From the NCBI GenBank assembly GCA_001598975.1, contig BBXU01000446.1:1-64000 (forward strand): 64,000 nucleotides of DNA. The letters are read 5' to 3'. This DNA is from Parachlorella kessleri (taxonomy: Eukaryota > Chlorophyta > Trebouxiophyceae > Chlorellales > Chlorellaceae). This document shows, one piece after another, positions 33,931 to 48,388 of this stretch; positions within the stretch are counted from its first letter, which is position 1, and the number at the start of each line of letters is the position of its first letter. The position numbers and the translations under genes are program-made. A model generated the notes under the pieces. The model saw only the letters and a program-made list of their open reading frames with translations. It ran no database searches and was not told the DNA's origin.

Positions 33931-34619
33931 TGGTTGGCCTGCTCTTTGCCTTGGCCCGTTGTGTGCGCCCCGGGTAGCGCTAGAGGGCGAGCAAGGACAG
34001 CTGTGAGCGCACGCTGTCGGTTACATGGCAATGTACGTTGCTGAGCACCAGGGGATATGCACTTGTGAGGTTTACAATTCCCCCCGTCATGGGGTTCAAC
34101 TTGCACCAATGCAGTGCAGGATGCACATGTAACAATCACCATCACACAGAGCAGCCCACGGCCACAACGGCATGCGTGTACACAGTCATTTTGCAGTTCT
34201 GGTCCACTAACGAGTTCCAGGTATAGCTGCCAGGATGTTTGGACAAGGCAGATGCCCTGGGGAAACAGGATCGCATCCGACCACCGTCAAGCAGTATCAT
34301 TGAAGTTCAGCACCGATAACGCGCTTTTCAAGGGCAGCCTGCTACAATATGCGTAGTAAACTTTGCATGCCGCCCTTTCTGACCCAGGTTAGCTAACCCA
34401 CAGGTTGCACTCTTTTTCACGCCGCCTGGACAGTCTCACCCAAGCTAAAGAACCAGATTGAACTTCCAGCGGCATTCAAGAAAGGCCCCCATAAACAACC
34501 CCCTCGCATCTTCAAGAAACTCTGACATCATGGCCTCAGTCATCGGGCACTGCTCCTAGCAGCAGGTGTTACGTACGTTAATATAGCGCCCCTGTGAGTC
34601 TCACACACGCGGCCTGCCT
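33931..34619. other. Convergent intergenic region
   Basis: 689 bp with no supported coding sequence. A TGTAAC word at 34128-34133, about 200 nt after the SPF27 stop, is a candidate poly(A) signal. Confidence 0.4.
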
Positions 34620-36147
34620 TCACAGCCTGTCCCTGCCCTGCTGTCGCTCTTTCTCCCGCACCTTGCGGTCAAATTCATCCAGCTCCATGCGTGCCTCGCG
34701 ACTCTTCTCCTCTAAATATTTCCTGGGAGAGAGGGGGGGGGAGCATGCACCTCATTACCAGCAGAAGCCTCGGCTGCTGGCAACCAGGCAAGCAGTGGGG
34801 GTCCAGTGACCCAACTGTCCAACCTCGGGATAGAAGCAGGATCCCAGCGCCTGAACATTCGTGCCCATACGCGCTGCAGTATCACCGCACATCACGCACC
34901 TGAAAAGGGCATCTTTTGGACGGTCCCCTCCCGTCACAGCTTAATGGGTGTGCCCTTATCGAGCATTCTAGCACACATGCATAGCTTGGGCAGCCAATGC
35001 CACACATAACCTCACCTGTCCGGCTTCCGCCGAGCGGCCTCGCCTGCGCTTTGCACGCGCTCCCCGGCTTCGCTTCCCAGCCCCACCAGGTACTTGCCCA
35101 CACCCCTGAGCGCGTCGGGAACCGCCCTCAACAGGCCTCTGAGCACCTCTGGCAGCTCAACTTCCGTAGGCTCTGTCAGCGCGATGCGCTCAACCTGAAC
35201 GGGCGTAAAGTGGCTACCACGTGAAGGCTCAGTCCCGGCCCAGTTTCGGCCCAGTCCAGTCCACATGTCAGGAGGCACCCTAGGCTTCCATGCCAAGCCA
35301 TGCTTCTGCCTGCCCAGCAAGACACCACACGCTGCATCACACACAAGACACCAAATGACCCACCACAAAACGCGGCAGCTGGAGAAGTCCACATTCCCTT
35401 TAGCCCCTTGTCCCACCTGCACGTGTGCAACGCCCACAGCAATGGAGAGCCACACGAAGCCGTCCAGCTCCAGGCCGTTGGCAAGGTAGGGGAGCGCATA
35501 CAGGAAGGCGTAGGTGTAGTACAGGGTGGCTGAGTCCTCGTCGTCGAACGCTGCAAACACCCAGGCCTGCAGCAGGGCAGGGGGTGGGGCACAGCATGCG
35601 GCCTGGGTCTCCCGCAAAAGGCAGCCAGCATGGTGGAGTCCAGGAGACCTCTCACCTTTGTGTCCCATATGTGCCACACAAGAGATCCAAGGCCAGTTGT
35701 CAGGGCAGGGCAAGCCTTGCCACCCTACAATCCAAACCTTTCCTGGAAGCTCACCAGCCAGTTGAGGAAAGGGAGGAAGCTGAGCACCCCCATGACTGTC
35801 CACCTGACACCCTCAGCGCCTTGGTCCTGGTTTGGCCTGGCAAAGCGCTGCTCGTTGCGCTCCTTGGCTTCCCCAGTGAGGATGGGTAGCGCTGAGAAGG
35901 GCACTACCAGCAACCACGCAACGCCCAGGGCCGTCTGGATGCTGGACTGCAAGTCGCTGGGCAGGTTATATAAGCTGGCCTGTGGACGGGCCAGCTGCCT
36001 CAAGTAGGGTTTAGCTGGCCGCTTCATGAGTCTATGAGCACTGTGCCAGGGGCCCAAACGTTGGTTGCTATGAGTGTGCGAGCCAGCATGTATATGACGA
36101 CCCAGCAGCTGTGGCCTCGGAGGGCCTTGGGCTAACCCAGAAATCAT
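34620..36147 (-). CDS. Predicted plastid multi-pass membrane protein, function unknown
   Basis: Four exons. The first runs from ATG 36147 to about 35758 and begins with a basic, Ser/His-rich stretch that looks like a transit peptide. It is followed by RQLARPQASLYNLPSDLQSS and a hydrophobic segment (TALGVAWLLVVPFSALPIL). A second segment spans an exon junction (VMGVLSFLPFLNWL, then AWVFAAFDDED). A third is TLYYTYAFLYALPYLANGLE and a fourth GFVWLSIAVGVAHVQ. The C-terminus is soluble: ELPEVLRGLLRAVPDALRGV, then a basic coiled-coil end (KYLEEKSREARMELDEFDRK) to TGA at 34620-34622. The profile resembles thylakoid or envelope proteins conserved in the green lineage, but no specific family could be named. 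Confidence 0.78.
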
Positions 36148-36511
36148 GGCAAGCGACGGAACTGTTCAGTAGTCTCCTGATGACGGGGCGTGCACCTAGC
36201 GAGATGGCCAGACTATGGTCGCATAACAGGGGGGTTAGGTGGCTGCTCCACAGACAGTATAAATCATCAACTTTTGTTTCAAACTCGGTTTAGTCTAATA
36301 CCAAGAAGGGCGAGAACTTCCAGCCAGTGTTGGTGCCAGCGTGGCAATCTTGTAGATTTGGGGGGCTCTGCCCACGGTCTCCGAAAGACTCGGAGCACGT
36401 TTATTTCTGCCCAGCCTGCCTGCCGCTACTTCCATTCGACACTGCTCTTTTTTTCTTACTTCTTAGCTTGCAACACCTTGCTGCTCACGCCTCCGGTGCT
36501 CCGAGTCTTTT
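36148..36511. promoter_or_regulatory. Divergent promoter region, membrane protein / GH31
   Basis: 364 bp between opposing starts. A pyrimidine-rich, T-rich stretch (about 36445-36475) lies just before the GH31 ATG. No gene. Confidence 0.4.
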
Positions 36512-39500
36512 ATGGAAGCCCTAGCCAGCAGTACTCGGCTCAGAGGGTGCTCCAAGGCCGGACTTTCGTCTCGCTTGCTGCCAAGGAGGGGCCGGGCTGG
36601 TTTCCAGCGCCACCCTATCCCAGCGGTCCAGGCGGTCCTAGCCTTTCCTCCTGACCCAGCCCTTTTAAGGCAGCCTCCTGCCGATGCCGGGACGGGGGAG
36701 GCCCTGATCACCCAGCCCAGGCCCGCTAAGAGCGCGGCCCCGGCTCCAGCTCCAGCAGTCACGCAGCAGTCCATCTCCCTAGCCACCAGTGGCTGCACGC
36801 TCATTCTCTCTGCACACGGCAGCCTCAGCCTGAACGATGACAAGGGGCGCCTGCTGGCCAAAGCTGAGCTGCAGCTTCCACAACCCCATGAGCCTATGCG
36901 TCTAGTCTGGCAGCGCCTACTTGAGGGTTACGTCAGTGAGGCAGTGGTGCAGTGGGGACCGCCCGACTCCCCTGTAGCCGAGCTTCTACTCAAGCCCCCA
37001 GCAGAAGCCGGGCAGTGCTGGTGCCAGGTGTGTGACTACGAATGCATTGCTTTGCTGGCTGCCTTTGAAAGTCTTGAGGACAACTGGAACTCCAAACCAC
37101 AGCGTGCTCCTGCCGCTGTGCACGTGCTAATTCGGACAAAGAAATGCACTTGCTCTTATGCATGATCTTGAGTATATATCCAGCCCTGCTCTGCAGTCCC
37201 TAAGCCAAGGTTTTGTGCTGGAGCTACATGTCAGTCGCCAGCATGCCAAGACTGCAGAGCTGGCGGTAGAGCTTGAGCCGTCCGGGCAGTGGTGAGGACA
37301 TTGTTGGAGGCCAACAGCTTGCACCTCTATGATGTAGTGTCCAAGTGGAACTGGGCAAGCACAGGCAGTACAACGCCAGTGAAATACTGTTTTATATTTG
37401 CGTGACGCATGGCTCCTCATGCTGTCACTGGGCTTCCGGATTCTTGGGTTCGCATCCACATTGTTGCGGACTGAACTCTGCAGGTTTGGCGGCGGGCACC
37501 TCATCCGTCAGCTGTGGCCCCTTAACCAGGCGGCCCTCGAGCTTGGACCCTGGTATGCTTTTGATAACGGGCCCAACGGCCTGAACAACATTGCTGGCAC
37601 CCACTGGGTGACTTCAAAGGGCCTGCTCGTGATGATAGACCCCGACCTGCCCTTCCTGCACGTGGGCATGAATGCGCCTCTGGCCAAGAAGAAGCAGCGC
37701 AAGTGGGGCGTGGGCATCCAGAACATGGGGCGCGAGCACCTGCCGCTCAGGTAAGTCTCCCACATCTTGCACTTCTGTCTTGTCAGGCCTGATTCATGAA
37801 AGTAATATTGCTTGGTTTGCCTGGCTTGTCTTTGCCATTTTTACAATAAGGGGTGACCTTCTCCACCTTCTCCACCAAGGTTAGGCACACAAACGAGCGG
37901 GTTCAGGTGAACTCTGGGAGCTCAGCCCTGTCAAGTGTGAGAGCCAAGCCAAACTGTGACTGACGTGTTGCTGTGCTGCCATGTGCAGCCTAAGTGGCCT
38001 GCCCGGCGACCAAGGTGATGGCCTGCTGCGGATCCAGGCGCGAGAAGGGTACAATGACCAGACTGTCCACCATCCCCTGCTGGACTGGGAGCCGCCAGAG
38101 GCGCGGATGGAGCCACCCACTGGTACGCCGCGGATTTGTTGCTGGTTACAACCATGCCTGGCCCTGCCAGGCCAAGGAAGGTCAAGTGCCAGCCTGCAGT
38201 AGCGTTTGGCACAATGAAGTCGTGTGCAGCTTCAAGGGGCCAAGCTCCTGGTTCTACACACCAGAGTGGATGGGACCTGGTTATTTCCTGTTGCATCTGG
38301 CTATTTCTGGTGGGGTCCTGTCCAATGGCCAAGGATGGGCACTGTTACACGCTGCAGGCCGGCTGGAGGGCTACCTTAGCGTGCGCGTGGCACTGTGTGC
38401 TACCGCAAATGCCAAGGACGCCTGCCTGATGGCGCTTCGTACCCTTATACCGCCTATGAAGGCAAGTGCAGCAGCGGCTAAGCTTAGGAACCTGTAGTAG
38501 GGCATAGCTATTGGGAAGCGTATCCCTGCTGCGCTGCCTTGTGCTGATGGTTTCCCCTTGTAACGTGCTGACTGTCCTATACTACTTCTTTTACACTTAT
38601 GGCTTTTATTAAGCACAGCAGAAAAGGGTTGTCTAGCTTAGTTGGGATCCCCCCAGGAGGGACAGTCCAGTTTGTTTGGGCGCTGTATGCCGTATGCCAG
38701 TGTACTCGCAGCATCCTGGGGCCTGGATCAACCCAGCATTCCGTGTCCCTTGCGTGCAGCTGCCAGCCCAGTCGGTGCTCAAGGCCCCCATCTGGACCAC
38801 GTGGGCCCGGTACAAGACAGACGTTGACCAAGCCAAGGCAAGCGGTACCCTAGGTTATGGCATATTGTGCCTGTGGTCCGCTGAAGATGCAGCCTTGCCT
38901 CTGCCCGCTGTCGAAGGTTGGCGTGCTGCGAACGTATCTGTGTGCATCTTGCCGCGGCCCAAGGGCGCAAGTTGTGATGTATTGCATGTTCTGCAGGTGC
39001 TGAAGTATGCGCAGCAGATTGTGGATAGGGGGCTGCAGCGCAGCGTCATGGAGATCGACGACAGGTTGGTGGGTTTTAATAGGGCTGGAGCTGCATGAGT
39101 TGCATTGACGGGCAAAATGATGGATGGCTGATTAACATTCTTATCCGAGCTTATACCAGGGGGCCAGATGATTTTTGCCCGCGCTGCACAACAACAAGGC
39201 ATGCAATGTTTGTTCCTCGCTGCAGGTGGCAGTCTTCTTATGGCGAGCTTGAGTTTGACAAGCGAAAGTTCCCCAACCCGCGGGCTATGGTGTCGCAGCT
39301 GCATGCCATGGGGTTTGAGGTCACCTGCTGGGTCATGCCCTTTGTGGAGGAGCGCTCGCAGGCCTACAAGTGAGTTGAAGAGGGTGTGCATAGAGAGTAA
39401 GTCATCCCGCTAGTACCAATCGGCAGTGTCCCCCGCCAGCTGTTTTTTACGGCCAGCCTTGGCTACCCATCAGCTGTCCTGGAGGTATGGCATCTGCCAC

Positions 39501-41732
39501 GGTCTCATAACTTAATGCTCGTCCTCTATCTCTGCGCCACTGGCCCAGCCCATTTGGCTGTCTTGGGCCAGTCAGCAGGTCAAGGCGACCATGAATGCCC
39601 GCGGCACGGCATCAGAAAGCAGTTTTTCTGATGGCCCCCGTCCTGTGCAATATCTTGCAGGGAGGGCATGCCTCGTGGCTACTTTGTGCGGTCAGCAGAA
39701 GGCACGAGCTGGTGGCGCCCCAAGCCCGGCTTCTTCCGGTGGTGGAACTCGCCGCCGGTGATGGCCTTGGACGTGACCAACCCGGAGGCCGTGGAGTGGT
39801 TTGTGGCGCGGCTGAAGCGGCTGCAGGAGGCGACAGGCATTGATGGCTTCAAGTTTGATGCAGGTGGGGCTGGGTCATGGTGCATGGAAGGAAGATTGCA
39901 AGCGCCTGATGTGTATGTAATGTGACCTTGACCCAGGGAATGGTCAGTATTGAAGCACCTCTAGACAACTAGGGACTTAGTGGTGACAATATTGTGGGAT
40001 GTGAAAGGCGAAGCACTTGGCACGAGGGCTTGTCAGGGACCTTAGACGGGGGGGCGAGGCTTCTTGAGAACAGTGCAAGCGTTTTGGGCTCGTGCAGGGG
40101 AGCCATGCTTCCTGCCACGCAAGCCCATTATGCAGAAGCCGCTTGCCAACCCCCAGGAATACACTCGCCTGTATATCTCCGAGGTGGCAGGTGAGCAGGC
40201 AGGACAGCGAGGCTTGTGACGCCCCTTGTGATGCCGTCCATGCTCTTCTCTTTCACTGCCAGGCATTGATTCCGCTTGGTGAGGGTATAGGCTGCAGGCT
40301 AAGCTGTTTGCTTGAGCACGGTGACCGGAAACCGTACGATGGAGGCATGAAGCCTCCCCGATAGTTAGTGTGGGGGCTTTACCTGCTGTGCAGGCCAGTT
40401 CTCTGGCGGGGTGTCAGAGGTGCGGACCGGCCACATGACCCAGCACGTGCCCATCCTGACGCGCATGGGCGACCGCTTCTCAACCTTTGACATCTCCAAC
40501 GGCCTGCAGAGCATCATCCCCACGCTGCTCACCTCGGGCGTGCTGGTGAGCGCCGTTGGAGGATGGGTCGCTCACTGTTGGCTTGTGAGCTGATGAGGCG
40601 CACCTTGTATGTCGATTTTGCCATGATGCAATCCTGTGAAGTGCAATGCTGAACATCCCAACAGCATAAGCATTGTGCTCTGTGACTCTAGTATGCAGAG
40701 GGCCGCTTGCTTCATGGCCAGCTTGGCACCGCTGCGAGGGCTGTCTACTCAAGCGTGGCTGCCTGCCTACCTGCAGGGCTACCCCTTCTGCCTGCCCGAC
40801 ATGATCGGCGGCAATGCCTACTTTGGTGTCAAGCCAGACAGCGAGCTGATGGTGCGCTGGGCGCAGCTCAACGCGCTCATGCCGGCCATGCAGTTCTCCA
40901 TCGCCCCCTGGGACCTGAGCAGGGAGACGGAGAAGCTGGTGACGTCAGCGCTGGGCGTCAGGCAGAAGGTGGGTGGCCCAGCGAACGCTGGCGGGTGGAT
41001 GTTGGTGTGTACTTTTGTGTTCTGTTAGTGATTGAGCAATGGCAAAGAGTATGAGAAGCGCGTGCATGGTTGTATACTGCGGCCAGCTGCGAAATCTGGC
41101 GTGTCTGTGGCTGTTGTTAGTGCCACCAGACTGGATCTTAAGGAATGCCAGGTGGACTGGCTCAGCTTGTGAGGGTTGCGTCTCGACCTAGTGGTTTGCA
41201 CCTCACCGACCATTCCCGCTTCCCCCTGCACGCTTGCAGCTGACGGGACTGCTGCTACGGCTGGCCAACGAGGCGGCTTTTGCCTTGAAGCCCATCTGCC
41301 GCCCTCTGTGGTTCATTGACCCTGAAGACCCAGTCACCTACACCATCTGCGACCAGTTTGCCCTGGGCGACGATGTCATCGTGGCGCCAGTGGTAGAGAA
41401 GGTATGTTGGCTGGCTTGCGTTTTAGGACTGAAGTAAATGCCTGCCTTCTTGGCATTTATAGATGCCCTGAGGTTTCAAGATGTGCTTTGTAGGGCATGC
41501 AGTTTTTTACGTTCCCCAATGTTTGAGCAGCTTTTGGCAGCAGTGAGATGGGCATGTTCTCTGCCTGCAGGGTGCGGTGCAGCGTGATGTGTATCTGACC
41601 AAGGGTCAGTGGCGCGACCTCTACGATGAGACGGTGGTGTTTGAGGGCGGCCAGTGGCTGTGCAACCTGCCAGCTCCCCTGAGCAAGCTGCCGTGCTTTG
41701 TGAGGGTGGGTGCGAGGCTGGACACCTATTAA
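36512..41732 (+). CDS. Glycoside hydrolase family 31, MYORG type
   Basis: GH31 retaining alpha-glycosidase. The N-terminal region (from MEALASSTRLRGCSK) is basic then Pro/Ala-rich and may be a targeting peptide. Beta-sandwich exons include WYAFDNGPNGLNNIAGTHWV and DLPFLHVGMNAPLAKKKQRK. Catalytic-barrel exons include APIWTTWARYKTDV, FEVTCWVMPFVEER, WWRPKPGFFRWWNSPPVMAL and IDGFKFDAG, whose aspartate is the expected nucleophile. GDRFSTFDISNGLQSIIP probably holds the acid/base aspartate. Further on are YPFCLPDMIGGNAYFGV, PAMQFSIAPWDLS, ICRPLWFIDPEDP and FALGDDVIVAPVVEKG. The FKFDAG and LPDMIGGNA set is characteristic of the MYORG subgroup, whose human member is an alpha-galactosidase; substrate here unknown. 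The exon ending at 38837 has a GC donor. Confidence 0.92.
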
Positions 41733-42986
41733 GCTGCCAGGCAGGGTAGCATGCTGTGGTGGGAGGTATGGGAGTTATCTGATGGCGTGAGCAGGGTAGC
41801 CGATCGTAGGCCGTTCGTGACAACCCCTTCCTAGTCTATTCCTACCTTCACTTCCTTGAGGCAGGGCAGAGCGTAGGCAGTAGAGAGGTCCATGACAAGC
41901 CTGTACAACCCTTCACCCTAAACTATCTCTATACAGTGAAATTGGACATTCTTGGTCCTGGCCAGAGGGCTGCTGGGTGCGGGGCTCTGCGCGTGTTCGC
42001 GCAGCCCTGCCAAGGTGTAGTCTGTCTGGCGGGTCCCCTCTCCTCTGAAGCCCCACAGGCTGGACCGCTGATTCCTTCAATTTTGGACGACCGAGCAGTG
42101 AGCAATGAATGACTGCTATTGTGCCGGCATGGTGTACCCTCGTTCTTCCTTGGCCAAGGCACATTTTTCGTCCTGGGCTGCAATTTTGCCGGCTCTGCGT
42201 CCAGTGAAAAATTTTGTACCTTTGTGGCGGATCCCTTTACCCATATCTGCCTGTTGATTTCGTGATCCAGGCAGGCTTGGTGGCAGTTGCAAGTTTTGGA
42301 GAAGAGTTTTGTTCACTTCCTTACACACTACCTTGTCTTGAGCTTGCCCTTCTCATGACCACTCTTTATGGATGATTCTCAGTGGTATCAGCCTCCCTTG
42401 CGATGAGGTTGTGTAGAGCTCCATCTGGGACAAAAGGTGGGGCCTATGTGCAATTTCATGTGCTTTCTATGAATTTCATGTCTTGCTGCGTGTACATCTA
42501 GCATGTGGAAGCAGCAATTTCATCATTGTACTGTTCTTCACAGAGTGACTGCCGTTTCCTGACATTGTAAGATGGGGGCCCACCCGCGGCTGATGCGCGC
42601 AACTGCTGCGCCCTCCGAGAGCAATTTCTTTCACTACATACTAGCACCGTAGCACCAAAAGAAGAAGATTGCATTATGTACTATACAATAAAAAGCACTA
42701 ATACCACCCAGAGTATCCCCTGCACCCCGCACGACGTCCAGGGGTTGACTATCCAGCAGCTCGCACAACCAGCTGCCACCAACAAGCACCCTGCAAGAGC
42801 TCCACTGCAACCGGCCCACCTCAAACGCCATAGCTGCCACCTCTTTACCAGCCACCTAACGCCGAGCCACAGGTTACTGGGCACGCATATACTGGTCCAA
42901 CAACTGGCAATCAGAAACTGTGGGAAGCCAATGCCACCATCATGGCCGCCACTGAAAGCCAAGGGCCCCTTTGGGGGACGTCTGGC
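41733..42986. other. Convergent intergenic region (1.25 kb)
   Basis: Between the GH31 and Rab7 stops. Frames are short and without family resemblance. TGTAAG near 42567 on the plus strand is far from the GH31 stop. No RNA gene or repeat recognised. Confidence 0.4.
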
Positions 42987-44919
<1,933 letters not shown>

Positions 44920-45223
44920 TTTGCCCTGACAGGGTGTGTGTGATCAACGACTGTCAGGTCAGGAAAAGCAGCAATGGTTTGAATGGCCTCCACTGGAGCC
45001 GGTCTTGCTGAGTTGTGGAGGCTGGGAGGCAAAGGGGAACCTGTGTGCTAGCATGCGCAGCAAGGGTGCCAGCATGGCAATGGCACACGTACGGGATTTC
45101 CTTTGTGTCTAGGTCGGGCTTGATCGAAATTCATGTTCAGATTGGGTTCTAAGCTGCGGCAGCAATTCCTTTTCCCACGAACAAAGGTCATAGGGTGGCT
45201 TATTCTGCATTTGTAGCTAGCCT
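44920..45223. promoter_or_regulatory. Divergent promoter region, Rab7 / EF-hand plastid protein
   Basis: 304 bp between opposing start codons; no coding support. Presumed shared promoter region. Confidence 0.4.
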
Positions 45224-47827
45224 ATGCAGAACTTCAGCGTTCATCGGGCCGGTATCATGTTATTGCGCACCCTCTATCAGCCAACAGTAAGGGCAGGCGG
45301 TACTGGTGAACTCCAAGCTGGTCATCTACGGAGGCACGCTTGGTGTCCTGCCGGAAGGCTACAAACCGTAAGGCTGCCTGCCAAGCAGCGCACTGTGTCT
45401 GTGAGGGCGTCAAAGGATGACGCGGCGGAGAAAGCAGACGCCAGCAAGCGGATAAAGGAGGTTCAGGAAAACCTCAAACAGTTGGGTGAGTGCTGGGGTT
45501 GTGCCAGCACCCTGCGATGGCCGCCACGGTGCTATCAAAGAAGGCACCCAGTATGTATCTGTGACCTGCAACCCTCTGTGTGCTGCTGGCTGCTGCCTTC
45601 GAGCATGTCTCCCTACGCCTACTTTTCCGCGATGCCCTGTTCGTTGTGCCTACCGACTGAGCCCTTTCCGGCCCCCTTGTGCATCTGCATTTGTTGCTCT
45701 CCCAGCCCGCCTTGCTGGCTGGCTGACTAAAAGAGCACCTCTACCCTGGCCGATGTTTGCCAGTTTACCTACCATGCTTCGGTCGCCCTGGGTTTTCACT
45801 CACTTGTGGTCGTGCAGGCATTGATCGTTCCACTGCCCGACGCGTGCTGCAAATCTGGAAGGCGGCAGGCGCCACCTCGCCAGACTCCCTGCGCACTTTG
45901 TTCTACAAGCGCTCCCTGGGCAAGTTCTTCACTCTTGTCATCCAGCTGGCCCTGGATGCTGGGGCCTCAGCAGGAGCATTCTACACCGGCGTGGCCCTGG
46001 GGCAGTCGAAGGCGTTTGGGGCCTACACCCTTGCTGTGGAGTACCTCGCCTACTGCCTGGTGAGTGGGGCCATAATGGAGCTGGGGTGGCCGCCCGGTGG
46101 GTAGCTGGGTGGGAAGGCAAGCTGCAGTCGTGGGCTTCCATTAGGAGCGGCTGCTGTTTATCCGAACCCCTGGCAGGTCCCCCTTCCACTACATTGACGC
46201 ACCTTTTGGTTGGCCTCTGCACAGCACCCAAAGCCGGCTCCAGCAGAGCTTGAGCTTGCCCAAGGCTGCTAGGCTACTACAGCAAGCACAAGAGAAGCAG
46301 ATCTTAACAACACACCTACACCCGCCTTGGCACTTGCATCTCACAGCGCAGACTCCTGTGGCTTGCAGGGCATGTATCTGGCCCTCTCTGCGGCCCTGGA
46401 CCTGTTTGGTTTGGGAGCGCTGGCGTTGGCCACTGCACGCTACTCCACCAACGCCGACGCGTTTCTGCTTGCGGTGCAAGACCTGGCCGGTCAGGACAGC
46501 AGCGGGCTGGATGTGGTGAACAAGGCAAGTGGGGGCCAGTGCATCGAGCTGGATGATTTGCCTGGTAGTTGTCGCAGACGCCATGAGCCATGTCATTGCT
46601 CCTGTGATGGCATGAGGTTGAGGTGGAGGTTGATGCTCGTTGCGAAGTAGGTACGAGTTCTCCAGCGAGGGAGTTGCAGAGCTGGCATGCAACTCGTGTG
46701 GGCAGCATGTGGTATGCCTGCCACCATTGCTGGTCCCTGCCAGCGGCTGCCAAACACACTTGTAAGGCGGGGTTTGAGCTTGCTGCACTGCCTGTGGCTG
46801 CAGGCCCGCAAGGCTGTGTCTATGGTGAAGGTGCTGCAAGCCCTGCAGTCCATCCTGGACATGCTGCAGGTATGGTGAGATGGAGGGGCTGCCCTGACCG
46901 GTGGTGTGGGTCCCACACACAGTGCCCTAACAGCCAGCTTGCTGCATGGCCATGTCAACCCCTTGTGTGTGAACGGGACTGGGAAATGACAGGGGGAAGC
47001 GGTCAGGGCCGTGCGCTGCTCCTCTCGCCGCTAAGCGGCAGAGCGGTCAGGTGACTGGGCCGTGGCATGGTGGCTAAACCCACCGGCGAGCCGCCTTGCA
47101 TGCCGGACTGCAGGGACAGCAGGGCACCAACCAGGAGGACTTCTTCCGCAACCTGGGTGCTTATCTGACCATGGAACGCGCAGAGCGTGTGTACAAGTTC
47201 AGCGCATCAGAGTACAACCTTACTGATGCGCAGGTGACGATTTGCGACATTGGTAGGGGTGGCAGGGAGTGGTGGCTGCCTTGGGTGTCTAGACATCTTG
47301 AGAAGTGGATTTCTAGTCGGGTGGCTTGCCTGCGGTTGCGTGGGCAGGGAGGTCACATGCCAGGGTTACTGTGTCAACTCGCTGACTTGCGGAATTGCTG
47401 TGCACTACTGACTGGAGCGCTCTGCCGCGCAGGCAGCTGACATAGCGGCAACTTTCTGCCAGTTTGACACTAACGATGACGGCGTTCTTGACTTGAGCGA
47501 GTTCAGGCGGCTTTGGTGAGTGAGACCAACCCTCATGCCGCCTGCTTGCCATCCCAGTGCCTGCTCCGGACAGCCTTTCAGGGGTGGACATGCATGATGC
47601 TGGCATGCTGACTACCATGGATGGGTGCTCCTGTCCCACCCTGCATCCCTGGCTGCTGCAGCGGGCAAGCTGCGCCCCAGCTGTCTTCAGAGGAGGTTGA
47701 GGCAGCCCTGAACGTGCTGGACACCAACTCCTCGGGGACCATCGACTTTGGGGAGTTTGTGGCTTGGTGGGTGCAGAAGGTGCAGCAGCCTGAGACCCAG
47801 CAGCAGCAGCAGCAAACCACTGTGTAA
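45224..47827 (+). CDS. Predicted plastid membrane protein with two C-terminal EF-hands
   Basis: A transit-peptide-like N-terminus (MQNFSVHRAGIMLLRTLYQP, and later KQRTVSVRASKDD) precedes a helical stretch (ASKRIKEVQENLKQL). The next exons read RSTARRVLQIWKAAGA and then hydrophobic segments: FFTLVIQLALDAGASAGAFY and YTLAVEYLAYCL, with MYLALSAALDLFGLGALALA after that. An amphipathic helix (ARKAVSMVKVLQALQSILDM) and a soluble exon (QEDFFRNLGAYLTMERAERV) follow. Two EF-hands close the protein: DTNDDGVLDLSE (about 47464) and DTNSSGTIDFGE (about 47720), with a polyglutamine tail to TAA at 47825-47827. The intron after exon end 46524 has a GC donor. The architecture suggests Ca2+ regulation of a plastid membrane protein. 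No named family was recognised, and the middle exons are less certain than the ends. Confidence 0.78.
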
Positions 47828-48388
47828 ATCCTGAATGCTTGTCTCCTTTGCCGCTTTCTTTGTTGCTTACCTTCACACCTCTCTCCATGCAGCACTGCGA
47901 GCCTAGCGCACATCAGCCTGCTGATTCCAGATGCAGAGCTCCTTGACACAGCCAGTGATGAGATTGACAAAGGTTCCCTGCTAACCAGCCTATTCGCTAT
48001 TCTCAGTCACCTCAGGCTGGTGTCTGGTGTACATAACAAGAACAATCTCATAGGGTAAACAGTGCAAAGCCGAGGAACAACTTAATGATACACTATGCTC
48101 AGTTAAATCTCTACCATTGCACGACATCAGTCCACAATAAATCCACCTAGCATGTACTGCAAGACTATAAGAAAGATGTACCCAGGGCGATGCTTGTGCA
48201 CAAATTACAATGCTCTGAATAGGAAGTATCTGAACAAAGAGGAACGAAAAAGTACACGGACCTGTTCGTCTGTACACGCTGGTTGGCTTAGCCACTACAT
48301 GAACGGCCCAAGTGCTCCACCATCATAAGAAATAAGACCCTCCCGCAATGGCCATGTCAGCGAACGCACCGCGCCAATAAGCATGGCC
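47828..48388. other. Convergent intergenic region
   Basis: 561 bp, AT-richer than the exons, with no coding support. A minus-strand TGTAAT (48204-48209) lies about 180 nt past the GNAT stop and is a candidate poly(A) signal. Confidence 0.4.

Noticed and set aside
33726..34145. Minus-strand Ser/Ala/Cys-rich frame
   Set aside because: Mirror of the Gln/Ala-rich SPF27 tail; low-complexity shadow.
38398..38497. Open frame ending MKASAAAAKLRNL in the GH31 gene as a final exon
   Set aside because: Lies in an intron. The flanking GH31 exons splice in phase across it (donor after 38130, acceptor near 38770).
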